64,000 nt of DNA from Martinezella rhizogenes. GTDB taxonomy: Bacteria; Pseudomonadota; Alphaproteobacteria; Rhizobiales; Rhizobiaceae. The position numbers and the translations under genes were made by a program. The DNA is taken from the NCBI RefSeq assembly GCF_027460065.1, contig NZ_JAPYZZ010000014.1, forward strand, positions 62,001-126,000. Direction: 5' to 3'. Positions 1 to 8,313 of this stretch are shown here, in pieces. Within the stretch, counting starts at the first letter, position 1. Every line of letters starts with the position of its first letter. The notes under the pieces were generated by a model. It was not told the origin of the DNA and searched no databases. It was given only the letters and a program-made list of their open reading frames with translations.

Positions 1-32
1 GCTCTATGCCAAGAGCGACGAACTTGATTGCT

Positions 33-1085
33 TTAGTCATCCTGCAGTTCCACTTCCTTGCCGGTATCGGCCGAGTTGATGATCGCGTCGATCAATCTGT
101 GAGACAAAAGAGCCGCTTCACCGGTGACGACCGGCGGGCGTCCTGAAGAGATGGCGTCTGCGAAATCCTCGAAGACGCCCTGATGCCATTCATGCGTGAA
201 AGCCATGGGGTCGGCACCGCCGCCCGTGCCGGCGGCCGCGCCACCAAAAGTCTCCTGCCGGCCATCGCGCCAGTCGACATGCAGCAGGCCGGAGGCGAGC
301 CGCAGGCTGGCATTGTCGAAATGCAGGAGGATCGATTCCGCCGCGCCGGGGAAACTCGCGGTGCTCGCAACGAGCGAACCGACGGCGCCATTCTTGAAGC
401 GCAGACCGGCAGAAACATAATCCTCGGTTTCCATGCGGTGAAAACGCGTCGTGGCCGCCATGGCCTGAACCCGTGCGACCGGCCCCGTGAGGCTCAATGC
501 CAAATCGATTGTGTGGATTGCCTGGGAGATCAGAACACCGCCGCCATCGCGCGCAAGCGTGCCGCGGCCGGGTTCGTCGTAATAGGATTGGGCGCGCCAC
601 CATGGCACGGAAATTTCGCAGAGACCAAGCGCCCCGAGCGTACCGCCGTCGACCAGTTCACGGGCTTTTTGCGATGCCGCCCGCATGCGGTGCTGGAAGA
701 TGATGCCGAGCGTAACGCCCGCGTCGCGACAGAGGGCGACGAGACCATCGGCTTCCTCAGTGTTACGGGCGACGGGCTTTTCCATCAGAATGTGTTTGCC
801 GGCTTTCGCAAGCTGTCCGACGATATCGATGCGGGCATTTGGCGGCGTCGCGATGATGGCGAAATCGACATCCGCATCGCGCGCTGCATCTTCGATCGAA
901 GAATAAACCGCAACTTCGTATCCGGCGTGCTTCGACGCTTCGGCGGCCAGCGCCTTGGCGCGGCCGGAACTGCCATCAACGATGCCCTTCAGACGAATTT
1001 TTTCCGGACTTGCCGCACAGGCGAGCACATGCGTCTTCGCCACCATTCCGGCACCAACGATGACGCAGGTCTTGATATTTTGCAT
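33..1085 (-). CDS. Gfo/Idh/MocA family NAD(P)-dependent oxidoreductase
   Basis: A 350-aa cytoplasmic dehydrogenase, usual length for the family. The N-terminus is a Rossmann fold with the dinucleotide motif VGAGMVAKTH (about residues 10-19). The family signature MEKPVARN near residue 100 holds the conserved Lys of the EKP motif. The C-terminal half is the usual alpha/beta substrate and oligomerisation domain. The ATG follows a good AAGGAGG site. Such enzymes oxidise a hydroxyl of sugars, inositols or sugar acids. The divergent GntR regulator and SMP-30 lactonase suggest a dehydrogenase-lactonase route for a sugar, but the substrate cannot be read from sequence. Confidence 0.9.
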   Translation of the reverse strand: MQNIKTCVIVGAGMVAKTHVLACAASPEKIRLKGIVDGSSGRAKALAAEASKHAGYEVAVYSSIEDAARDADVDFAIIATPPNARIDIVGQLAKAGKHILMEKPVARNTEEADGLVALCRDAGVTLGIIFQHRMRAASQKARELVDGGTLGALGLCEISVPWWRAQSYYDEPGRGTLARDGGGVLISQAIHTIDLALSLTGPVARVQAMAATTRFHRMETEDYVSAGLRFKNGAVGSLVASTASFPGAAESILLHFDNASLRLASGLLHVDWRDGRQETFGGAAAGTGGGADPMAFTHEWHQGVFEDFADAISSGRPPVVTGEAALLSHRLIDAIINSADTGKEVELQDD

Positions 1086-1120
1086 TTCGGGAGCCTCCTT
1101 CCCAATGCGCGATCAATTGC

Positions 1121-1168
1121 ATACCGGTATGCCGGTTGTCAACAGACTTGTGTTCCGGTATACCGGTT
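1121..1168. promoter_or_regulatory. Tandem palindromic operators in a divergent promoter
   Basis: Two 14-bp direct repeats differ at one base: CCGGTATGCCGGTT (1124-1137) and CCGGTATACCGGTT (1155-1168). The second holds a perfect 12-bp palindrome (1155-1166), and the first overlaps the palindrome ATACCGGTAT (1121-1130). They lie 31 bp apart, about three helical turns. A plus-strand promoter candidate TTGTCA-17-TATACC (1136-1164) and a minus-strand TTGACA (1142-1137) overlap them. The likely ligand-responsive repressor is the adjacent GntR protein, controlling itself, the lactonase and the divergent dehydrogenase. The repeats are seen; the binding is inferred. Confidence 0.7.
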
Positions 1169-1188
1169 ATGAAAACGCTGGAGGGTAT

Positions 1189-1902
1189 ATGCCGAAAATT
1201 CCCGTGACAGGCGGCACCGTGCCGACGATGGAGCGACTGGACCTCAACCGTCCGGTCGTCGACCAGATCTATTCCGCGCTGAAATCCGCCATCCTTTCGC
1301 GGGAGCTTTTCCCCGGTCAGGCGGTCTCGGAAAACGAGATCGGGCAATCCTTCAGTTCCAGCCGCACCCCGGTGCGTGAGGCGCTCAGCCGGCTGAGAGA
1401 CGACGGCCTGATCGTAACCTTGCCAAGCCGCGGCACCTATGTTTCGAAATTATCGGAAAAGCACATCCGCAGTGCGCAGTTCATCCGCGAGGCGCTGGAG
1501 GTGGCTGCCGTTGGCAGGTTGTGCCAGATCGGCATTACGCCGGAAGCCGAACAGGAGATCGAACACGCCCTGAGCGGCCAGCGCGCGGCCATGCACAGGG
1601 GAGACCGAAAGGCCTTCCGGGTGCATGACGACCAGTTCCACAGCGCGCTTGCGGCCGCGACGGGATTGGAAAGACTGGAGACCCTGCTGATCCGCGAAAA
1701 GGCCGGACTTGACCGCCTGCGTGCGCTCGCCATCACCGACGAGGCGCATATGGCGCGACTGCTTTCCGAACATGAGGCGGTGTACAGCGCGGTCAAGGCC
1801 GGGAACGAAACCCTCGCGGCCGAAGAATTGCGCAAGCACCTGAGGCGCGTCCTCGGCATTCTCTCGCAGGTCTTCGAGAACCACCAGGACTATTTCGAAT
1901 AG
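1189..1902 (+). CDS. GntR family regulator, FadR/FCD subfamily
   Basis: A 237-aa regulator with an N-terminal winged helix (about residues 20-87, including SSSRTPVREALSRLRDDGL) and a C-terminal all-helical FCD ligand domain. The FCD metal ligands are plausible in HDDQFH, SEHEAVYSAV and LRKHLRRV. The ATG at 1189 was chosen because upstream in-frame codons run into the operator region. ATG 1228 is an alternative that would still keep the whole HTH. It is 31 bp from the lactonase gene, so the two probably form an operon. FCD regulators usually repress until a carboxylate or sugar acid binds. Confidence 0.9.
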   Translation: MPKIPVTGGTVPTMERLDLNRPVVDQIYSALKSAILSRELFPGQAVSENEIGQSFSSSRTPVREALSRLRDDGLIVTLPSRGTYVSKLSEKHIRSAQFIREALEVAAVGRLCQIGITPEAEQEIEHALSGQRAAMHRGDRKAFRVHDDQFHSALAAATGLERLETLLIREKAGLDRLRALAITDEAHMARLLSEHEAVYSAVKAGNETLAAEELRKHLRRVLGILSQVFENHQDYFE

Positions 1903-1933
1903 GCTGCGGTATCATTTCAACGGTTTGAGCATC

Positions 1934-2854
1934 ATGAATACGGCAAATCCCGAACAAGCCCTTGCCATGTCGCAGGCAAAACTTCTGTGCGACACGATGA
2001 GCACGCTGGCGGAATCCCCTGTTTGGGACGAGCGGCGGCAGGTGCTTTTCTGGTGCGATATCCTCGGCAAGACGGTGCGGTCCGCAGCACTTGAGCCCGG
2101 CCGATATCGCGAATGGCCGTTTCCTCACACGGTGTCGAGCCTCGGGCTTTGTGAAAATGGCGATCTCGTCGTCGCCTGTGGCATGGATATCGTCATCCTC
2201 GATCCCGATAGCGGCAGGACGCGTCTCCTCCACTCCATTCCGGCGCCGGAGGGCATTCCCTGCCGACTGAATGACGGCCGTACCGGCCCCGACGGCGCTT
2301 TCTGGGTAGGAACCATGCACAATGTTCCGCTCTCAGAGATGAAGCCTTACGGCGAACTTTGGCGGATCACCGCAAAGAACGCCAAGCGCATGCAGACGGG
2401 ACTGACATGTCCGAACGGTCTGGCTTTCTCCCCTGATCGTTCCATCATGTGGCAGAGCGATTCCGTGCAGAAGTGGATACGCAGGCGCAATTTCGACAGA
2501 ATAAACGGTCTGTTCGACGAGGGTGTTCTGGTAGCAGAGATGACGGAAGAAACGGGACGGCCCGATGGCGGCTGCGTCGACAGCAGCGGCACCTATTACA
2601 GCGCAGGCGTTTCCGCCGGCTTATTGAATGTCTTCGCAGAAGATGGCGGCAAACAGACCGCCGCGATGAAGATGCCCGTGCCGCACCCGACAATGCCCTG
2701 CTTCGGCGGACCCGATTTCAGCACTCTTTTCGTCACCTCGCACCGCCACAACATGTCGGCGGAACGGCTCGAACAGGCACCGCTCTCGGGCGGCGTGTGG
2801 ATGATCCCGACACAGGCAAGAGGATTTGCACCCTTCCGCTTTGATGTGGGTTGA
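1934..2854 (+). CDS. SMP-30/gluconolactonase family protein
   Basis: A 306-aa six-bladed beta-propeller of the SMP-30/regucalcin/gluconolactonase family, with normal length. Conserved metal-site regions are visible: ESPVWDE near the N-terminus (Glu ligand), CRLNDGRTGPDGAFWVGTM, CPNGLAFSPD and RPDGGCVDSSG. The family hydrolyses sugar 1,4- or 1,5-lactones to aldonic acids. An upstream in-frame TTG at 1925 and an ATG at 1967 are alternative starts, and no strong ribosome site decides between them. Placed after the GntR gene and opposite a sugar-type dehydrogenase, it probably opens the lactone that enzyme makes. Confidence 0.88.
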   Translation: MNTANPEQALAMSQAKLLCDTMSTLAESPVWDERRQVLFWCDILGKTVRSAALEPGRYREWPFPHTVSSLGLCENGDLVVACGMDIVILDPDSGRTRLLHSIPAPEGIPCRLNDGRTGPDGAFWVGTMHNVPLSEMKPYGELWRITAKNAKRMQTGLTCPNGLAFSPDRSIMWQSDSVQKWIRRRNFDRINGLFDEGVLVAEMTEETGRPDGGCVDSSGTYYSAGVSAGLLNVFAEDGGKQTAAMKMPVPHPTMPCFGGPDFSTLFVTSHRHNMSAERLEQAPLSGGVWMIPTQARGFAPFRFDVG

Positions 2855-2891
2855 CGCTGGCCGTCCAACCCCTGCCGGGGAGCGCTCTACA

Positions 2892-3590
2892 TCAGGTGAG
2901 AGCCTTCTTCACCGCGGCCAGACCTCGGCGCAGGAATGGATCGGAATGGACGTAGAAGAACTGCACACCACGTTCGCGCCAGTGCGGGATCTCCTCCAGC
3001 GTCGCAAGGGTGCCGGCGATCTTTCCTGCAGCGCGTATTTTGTCCACGGCGACAACCACCTTGTCCATCACCACGTCAGGGCGCGGTTCACCGAATGGCG
3101 GGGCGGGCGGGTATCCCATATCCTGCGATAGATCGCCGGGGCCTATGAAAAAAACATCGATACCTTCGACCGTCAACATCTCCTCAAGAGCATCGATCGC
3201 GTCGACGGTTTCGATCATGGCGATGACCAGCCGCTTCTCATAGTCGGCGGGCAAGGCGTAACGCACCGCATCGACGATTGCCCGAGCCTCATCGGCATTG
3301 GCGACCATGGGAACCATGATCCCATCGGCGCCGGCATTGAGATAGCGGATAATGATCGGCCGTTCGTGCGAATGCGGACGCACGATTGCGGCGCCACCCG
3401 CCGAGCGCACCACCTGCCCGGTTGCCCGCACATCCTCGAAGCTCCAGGTGCCGTGTTCGCAATCAACGAAAACCGCGTCCGCGCCAAGCTCCACCAGCCG
3501 GGCGGAGAGACCCGAATGTGTATGGTGAGGCGTAAACATGCTGATGGCCTCACCCGCCGCAAGGCGGGCGCGCAGCTTTGCTCCATTCAT
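2892..3590 (-). CDS. HpcH/HpaI-type class II aldolase
   Basis: A 232-aa protein of the 2,4-dihydroxyhept-2-enedioate aldolase/citrate-lyase-beta fold. Visible motifs are ADAVFVDCEHGTWSF (metal and acid-base region), GADGIMVPMVANADEA and the glycine-rich FIGPGDLSQDMG near the C-terminus. These enzymes cleave 4-hydroxy-2-oxo acids to pyruvate (or oxaloacetate) plus an aldehyde using a divalent metal. The ATG at 3590 has a GGGAGAG site and starts 13 bp after the upstream SDR gene ends. It is the last gene of the hydantoinase-SDR-aldolase operon, which suggests a carbon skeleton split to pyruvate at the end of the route. Confidence 0.85.
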   Translation of the reverse strand: MNGAKLRARLAAGEAISMFTPHHTHSGLSARLVELGADAVFVDCEHGTWSFEDVRATGQVVRSAGGAAIVRPHSHERPIIIRYLNAGADGIMVPMVANADEARAIVDAVRYALPADYEKRLVIAMIETVDAIDALEEMLTVEGIDVFFIGPGDLSQDMGYPPAPPFGEPRPDVVMDKVVVAVDKIRAAGKIAGTLATLEEIPHWRERGVQFFYVHSDPFLRRGLAAVKKALT

Positions 3591-3603
3591 GGAAATCTCT
3601 CCC

Positions 3604-4410
3604 TCAGTTGTTTTTCGGCATATCCGGCGTGTCGTCCGGCGCGCCCACCCAGCGGGCAATCTCGATATCTTCAGAGGTATCGCGCATACGGGTCGGGCAA
3701 ATGTGCAGTTCGGGAATGACGGCGCTGCAGTTCAGGCTGGCGCAAAGCACGATTGCGCGGGCCACATCATGCGGGTCCATCATCACGGCGCGTTCTTCCT
3801 TCAGAGGCGGACGCGCACGGTTGTTCATGATCGGCGTGTCGGTCTCGCCCGGCAGGACTGTCGTCGCGCGGATTCCCTGATTGCGATAGGTATTGTGCAG
3901 GAAGGTCATGAAATTCTTCACGCCCGCCTTCGCCGCGCCATAGGCCACGCCTCCCAGAAGGTTGGGATTGAGAGCGGCAAGTGATGAGACGGTGATAATC
4001 GTCCCCCCACCTCTTTCAATCATGTCAGGCAGCACCGCTTGCGTCAGGTTGAACACCGCCGTCAGATTGACGTTGATGGTGGCGTTCCATTCCTCCTCGC
4101 TGATGAAGCGGGCATTGAGCACCTTGCTGGCGGAACCGGCATTGTTCACGAGGATATCGATGGGACCGACGGCCTCGCCGATCGACTTCACCGTATCGAA
4201 TATCGCCTCGCGCGAGGCGATATCGAGCGTGCGGGCGATGGCCTTGCCCTTGTTTTTCTCGATCAGTTCCGCGACCTCCCGCAGCGGATCGAGACGGCGG
4301 CCTGTCAGAACGACTGTCGCGCCTTCTTTGGCAAGCAGGATGGCGGTTTCACGGCCGATGCCCGAGCCGGCCCCGGTTACCAGTGCAATCTTTCCAGTCA
4401 GCAGTCCCAT
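3604..4410 (-). CDS. SDR family NAD(P)-dependent oxidoreductase
   Basis: A 268-aa classical short-chain dehydrogenase. The cofactor motif TGAGSGIG lies at residues 12-19, NNAG near 89-92, and the catalytic set Ser143-Tyr157-Lys161 within VSSLAAL and VAYGAAKAG. It probably interconverts a hydroxyl and a keto group of the pathway intermediate, providing the oxo-acid for the aldolase encoded next. It sits 8 bp after the hydantoinase B gene in the same direction, consistent with one transcript. Substrate unknown. Confidence 0.9.
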   Translation of the reverse strand: MGLLTGKIALVTGAGSGIGRETAILLAKEGATVVLTGRRLDPLREVAELIEKNKGKAIARTLDIASREAIFDTVKSIGEAVGPIDILVNNAGSASKVLNARFISEEEWNATINVNLTAVFNLTQAVLPDMIERGGGTIITVSSLAALNPNLLGGVAYGAAKAGVKNFMTFLHNTYRNQGIRATTVLPGETDTPIMNNRARPPLKEERAVMMDPHDVARAIVLCASLNCSAVIPELHICPTRMRDTSEDIEIARWVGAPDDTPDMPKNN

Positions 4411-4418
4411 GTCGTCTC

Positions 4419-6095
4419 CTATTCGGCTGCGGCAGCAATGGTGCCAGAATAGCCGAAGATTTCCTTCGCGGCCTTCGCGGTTACCAGCCCTTCGGAAATA
4501 TCCTGCTCGATCAGTTCACGCGAGCGTTCGCTGGCCCTGCCCCAGCCGCCGCCGCCCGGTGTGTGTACTTCCAGACGCTCGCCCGTCTGAAGAACGACCT
4601 TGCCCTTCGGAAAATGCGGCTTGTCCTGCTTCATGACCTTGCCGGCCGATCCGCTCTGGCCTTCCACGACGCCGAAGCAGGGATGACGTACGCGCTCCGA
4701 CGCCAGATAGATGTTCATCGCATTGCGGCCGAGATTGCGCAGGATAACGCGCTGGCCAAGACCGCCGCGATGTTTGCCCGCACCGCCGGAATCGGCGATC
4801 AGTTCCTTGCGTTCGGTCAGGACGGGAACGGCGACCTCGAACATTTCAACGGCCGTGACCTTGCAGTTGGACGGGAAGCTGAGCGTATCCAGCCCGTCGA
4901 ATTCGGCGCGGGCGCCCTGCCCGCCGTGGAAATTCTGCACGGAGGCATATTGGCTTCCGTCATTGCGCTGGCCCACACAATTGGCCGCCCAGATCGGCGC
5001 GCCGCCGCTGTCGCCCAGCACCTTTTCCGGCACGATGCCTTCCAGCGCCTTGAATATCAGCGAGGGAATGACATGGCCTATCAGGTTGCGCGAATTGCCG
5101 GCCGTCCATTCCTGCGGATTGAGGATGCAGCCGAGCGGCGCCTCGTCGGTGATCGGGACGATGCAGCCTTCGTTATTCGGCGTTTCGGCATCGAGCAGGC
5201 ATTTCAACGCGTAGACCGAATGGGCGTAACGATAGTTCGTGCGGCAGTTGATGGAGTGCAGGACCTGATCCGAAGTTCCGGTGTAATCCACATGGATGGA
5301 ATCGTCCCGGACAATTACCGAAGCTTTCAGTTTGACGTCGACATCGTAACCATCGAGCAGGACTTCGGCGGAATAGGTGCCGTTCGGCCATTCGCGAATC
5401 GCCTTGCGGGTCTGCGCCTCGGAGCGGGTGTGAATGGCATCCGCCAGACCATCGACATCGTCCAGCCCGTATTCATCGAGAAATTTGACCAGTTCGCGGC
5501 CCATAACGTTATTGGCGGCGATCATCGATTCCAGATCGCCGCGCACTTCCGTGGGAAGGCGAACGGAGGCTGCGATGATATCGAACACATCCTCGTTCGG
5601 AACGCCGGCCTTGAGCAGCTTGACGATGGGGAAACGGATGCCTTCCGCGAAAATGTCGCTGGCTTCCGAATGCAGCGGCGTGCCACCAATATCGGGAAGA
5701 TGGGCGATAGACCCCGCATAGGCGACGACCTTGCCATTCTTGAAGATCGGCGTGATCATCGTCACGTCAGGCAGATGGCCTGTTCCGATTTCGGGATCGT
5801 TGGTGGCCAGCACGTCGCCCTCTTCCATCATCCCGGCCGGAAACTTCGGCAGGAAATATTTCTGCGCCGCCGCCGGCAGGGAGGTGATGAAGACCGGAAT
5901 AGACCAGGTGCATTGCGCCAGCGCCCTGCCCTTGCTGTCGAGAAGTACGGTGACGTAATCATGGTTCTCACGCACGATCGGCGAAAACGCCGTCTTGCCA
6001 AGCACGTTATCGGCCTGATCGGCGATGAAGATCAGACGGTTCCAGATGACCTGAAGGTTGATCGGATCGTTGAAATCGGTTGCGGGTTTCGACAT
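4419..6095 (-). CDS. Hydantoinase B/oxoprolinase family subunit
   Basis: A 558-aa HyuB-type subunit. It starts with the family pattern DPINLQVIWNRL, contains GDVLATNDPEIGTGHLPDV in the first 110 residues, and ends with GGAGKHRGGLGQR and HTPGGGGWG, both diagnostic of the family. With the HyuA subunit encoded 11 bp upstream it should form an ATP-dependent ring-opening enzyme (N-methylhydantoinase, 5-oxoprolinase) or a related carboxylase. No acetone-carboxylase gamma-type small subunit is encoded nearby, which favours a cyclic amide or imide. The exact ring substrate is not evident. Confidence 0.92.
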   Translation of the reverse strand: MSKPATDFNDPINLQVIWNRLIFIADQADNVLGKTAFSPIVRENHDYVTVLLDSKGRALAQCTWSIPVFITSLPAAAQKYFLPKFPAGMMEEGDVLATNDPEIGTGHLPDVTMITPIFKNGKVVAYAGSIAHLPDIGGTPLHSEASDIFAEGIRFPIVKLLKAGVPNEDVFDIIAASVRLPTEVRGDLESMIAANNVMGRELVKFLDEYGLDDVDGLADAIHTRSEAQTRKAIREWPNGTYSAEVLLDGYDVDVKLKASVIVRDDSIHVDYTGTSDQVLHSINCRTNYRYAHSVYALKCLLDAETPNNEGCIVPITDEAPLGCILNPQEWTAGNSRNLIGHVIPSLIFKALEGIVPEKVLGDSGGAPIWAANCVGQRNDGSQYASVQNFHGGQGARAEFDGLDTLSFPSNCKVTAVEMFEVAVPVLTERKELIADSGGAGKHRGGLGQRVILRNLGRNAMNIYLASERVRHPCFGVVEGQSGSAGKVMKQDKPHFPKGKVVLQTGERLEVHTPGGGGWGRASERSRELIEQDISEGLVTAKAAKEIFGYSGTIAAAAE

Positions 6096-6106
6096 CGGAC
6101 TGTCCC

Positions 6107-8170
6107 TTAAAGAATATTGATCACGAGATTGCCGTGGGCATCGACGTGGAAGGCGCCGCTTGGCCCGACGACAGCCGTCGATTCACGCTGTTCAACGATG
6201 GCCGGCCCCTTGACCTCATGGCCTACCGGTAGCTTGTAGTGATCGTAGACCGAGGTTTCGACATAGCCGCTCGCCTCCTGGAAATAGACCTGACGGCTGC
6301 CCTTCCTGGCTTCGGCGACGACGGTTTCATGTGGCCTGGTGACCTGGTCCTTCTCGCCGCTGGCGCGCAGACGCCAGGTGATGACTTCCAGCGGTGCGGC
6401 TACAGTGCGGCCGAACAATTCGCGGTAGAGCTTGAAGAAACTGCTGCGCAATTCTTCGAGGAAAACTTCTTTCGGCAGGGTGCGGTCTGGAAGCACCACG
6501 GTGATCTCGTGTCCCTGCCCAACATGGCGCATATCCACGGTATAACGATTGTTGATCGTCTCCTTGGGAACGCCTGCCGCCGAGACGACTTCCGCGCCCT
6601 GAGCCGAAAGATCGTCAAGCAGACGGTTCATTGCATCGATGTCCCAGGCGTCTATCGCCATCGGATGGCTAGCAGAGAGATCGACGGCCACCGGGGCGAT
6701 CAACAGGCCGATGGCGGAACTGACGCCGGCGCCGGTCGGGCAGATGATGCGCGAGATGCCGAGTTTGCGGGCAATGCCATAGGCATGCACCGGGCCGGCG
6801 CCACCGAAGGCCACCATCGGCAGCGAGCGCGGATCGACGCCGAGATCGGTCGCATGCATGGCGGCGGCCTTGCTCATGGATTCGTTGACGAGATCGTGGA
6901 TGCCCCATGCACACCGCTCGACGGAGACATCGAGCGAGGCCGCCAGCTTGGACATCGCCGCATGGGCGGCATCCCAGGACACCTTGAAGGAGCCGCCGAC
7001 GAAGGATTCCGTTCCCATGTAACCGAGCAGAATATCGGCGTCGGTCACCGTCGGTTCGGTTCCGCCCCGCTGGTAGGCAGCCGGCCCCGGCATGGCGCCT
7101 GCGGAATGCGGGCCGACATCGAGAAGCCCGAGCGGGTTCTTCGCCGCGATGGAACCGCCGCCGGCACCGATCTCGATCATCTGGATCGACTGGATTTTCA
7201 GCGGAAAACCGGATCCCTTGCGGAAGCGCTGGTAATGCGCGACTTCGAGATCAGTGCCGACATTCGGTTCGCCATTGGGGATGAGGCAGAGCTTGGCGGT
7301 GGTGCCGCCCATATCGAAGGAAAGCACGCTCGCTTCACCTGCGGTACGGCCGAATTCGGCAGCGGCGACGGCACCCGCGGCGGGGCCGGACTCGATCAGG
7401 CGGACGGGAAGTTCGGCGGCGCGGCGGCTCGGGACAAGACCGCCCGAGGAGGTCATCCAGAGCACCTGACGGTCGATGCCCTTTTCCGCGAATTCCCGTT
7501 GCAGATGAGCGACGTGGCCGGACATTTGCGGGCGGGTATAGGCATTGACCACGGTCGTTGAGGCGCGGTCGAATTCGCGCATTTCCGGGCAGACTTCGGA
7601 AGACAGCGACACGAAGATGTCAGGGTCTTCCTCGCGCAGGAGGGCGGCAACGCGCTGCTCATGCTGCGGATATTTGTAGGCATGCAGCAGGCAGACCGCC
7701 ACCGATCGGATACCCTTTTGCTTCAGCCGCCCGGCAATCTCCCGGACGGTGTCTTCCTTCAGTTCCGTCATCACCTTGCCATCGGCAGCGATACGTTCTT
7801 CAGCGCCGAAACTGTTGGCGCGGGTGACGAGCGGATCGGGATATTTGATGTTGAGATCGTAGAGATCGTAACGTCCCTCGTTACGGATGCGCAGCATGTC
7901 CTGAAAGCCGTCAGTCGTGACGAAGCCGGTTTCGACACCCTTGCGCTCCAGAACGGCATTGGTGACGACGGTGGTTGCGCCGAGCACCTGCAGGTTTTCG
8001 ATAGCGATCGCATCTGCATGCTTTTCGAGCAATTCAGACACGCCCTGAACGACGGCTTCGGCCGGGTTTTTCGGCGTGCTCAGCACTTTATGGAGGTGAA
8101 GTTCGCCGCTGTCGTCCAGAAGCGCGAAATCGGTAAAGGTACCGCCAGTATCGAAAGCCAGTTTTGCCAT
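6107..8170 (-). CDS. Hydantoinase A/oxoprolinase family subunit (ATPase-like)
   Basis: A 687-aa HyuA-type subunit. The N-terminal FDTGGTFTDFALLDD and the internal LSFDMGGTTAKLCLI are the two phosphate-binding strands of the actin/Hsp70-like ATPase fold. GAGGGSIAAKNPLG and a Gly-rich VAFGGAGPVHAYGIA segment follow. It supplies ATP-dependent activation of a lactam or imide for ring cleavage by the B subunit. The start at 8170 was chosen over 8188 because GAGGGA lies just upstream and the conserved N-terminus begins immediately. It is first gene of the hyuA-hyuB-SDR-aldolase operon, and the LysR-type element at 8268-8310 lies in its promoter region. Confidence 0.92.
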   Translation of the reverse strand: MAKLAFDTGGTFTDFALLDDSGELHLHKVLSTPKNPAEAVVQGVSELLEKHADAIAIENLQVLGATTVVTNAVLERKGVETGFVTTDGFQDMLRIRNEGRYDLYDLNIKYPDPLVTRANSFGAEERIAADGKVMTELKEDTVREIAGRLKQKGIRSVAVCLLHAYKYPQHEQRVAALLREEDPDIFVSLSSEVCPEMREFDRASTTVVNAYTRPQMSGHVAHLQREFAEKGIDRQVLWMTSSGGLVPSRRAAELPVRLIESGPAAGAVAAAEFGRTAGEASVLSFDMGGTTAKLCLIPNGEPNVGTDLEVAHYQRFRKGSGFPLKIQSIQMIEIGAGGGSIAAKNPLGLLDVGPHSAGAMPGPAAYQRGGTEPTVTDADILLGYMGTESFVGGSFKVSWDAAHAAMSKLAASLDVSVERCAWGIHDLVNESMSKAAAMHATDLGVDPRSLPMVAFGGAGPVHAYGIARKLGISRIICPTGAGVSSAIGLLIAPVAVDLSASHPMAIDAWDIDAMNRLLDDLSAQGAEVVSAAGVPKETINNRYTVDMRHVGQGHEITVVLPDRTLPKEVFLEELRSSFFKLYRELFGRTVAAPLEVITWRLRASGEKDQVTRPHETVVAEARKGSRQVYFQEASGYVETSVYDHYKLPVGHEVKGPAIVEQRESTAVVGPSGAFHVDAHGNLVINIL

Positions 8171-8267
8171 TGTTCCCTCGAGCGACATGCAGCCTCGCTG
8201 GCTGCCTTTGGACCCGCAGATCGGGTCCGTTCACTGAGAGAAAATTGAAGCCTTCAGCCGGCCTTTA

Positions 8268-8310
8268 CCAACACAACCTCGGTCTGCCGCCATAGGGTTT
8301 GCTTATAGCG
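8268..8310. promoter_or_regulatory. Shared LysR-type operator, copy 1 (hydantoinase operon)
   Basis: A 43-bp block matching, without gaps, the block at 15610-15652 at 33 positions. Identical parts include CCAACACAA, TCTGCCGC and an ATA-N9-TAT dyad (ATAGGGTTTGCTTAT at 8292-8306) that fits the T-N11-A LysR box. It lies between the LysR gene and hyuA, roughly 100-140 bp upstream of the hyuA start, where LysR recognition sites normally sit. The match is seen; control by the neighbouring LysR protein is inferred. Confidence 0.7.
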
Positions 8311-8313
8311 AAT

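Noticed and set aside
4383..6110. A 575-codon open frame antisense to the hydantoinase B gene
   Set aside because: It mirrors a gene with strong family motifs and has no recognisable domain.
6239..7561. A 440-codon open frame antisense to the hydantoinase A gene
   Set aside because: Composition typical of an antisense shadow; the opposite strand is clearly coding.
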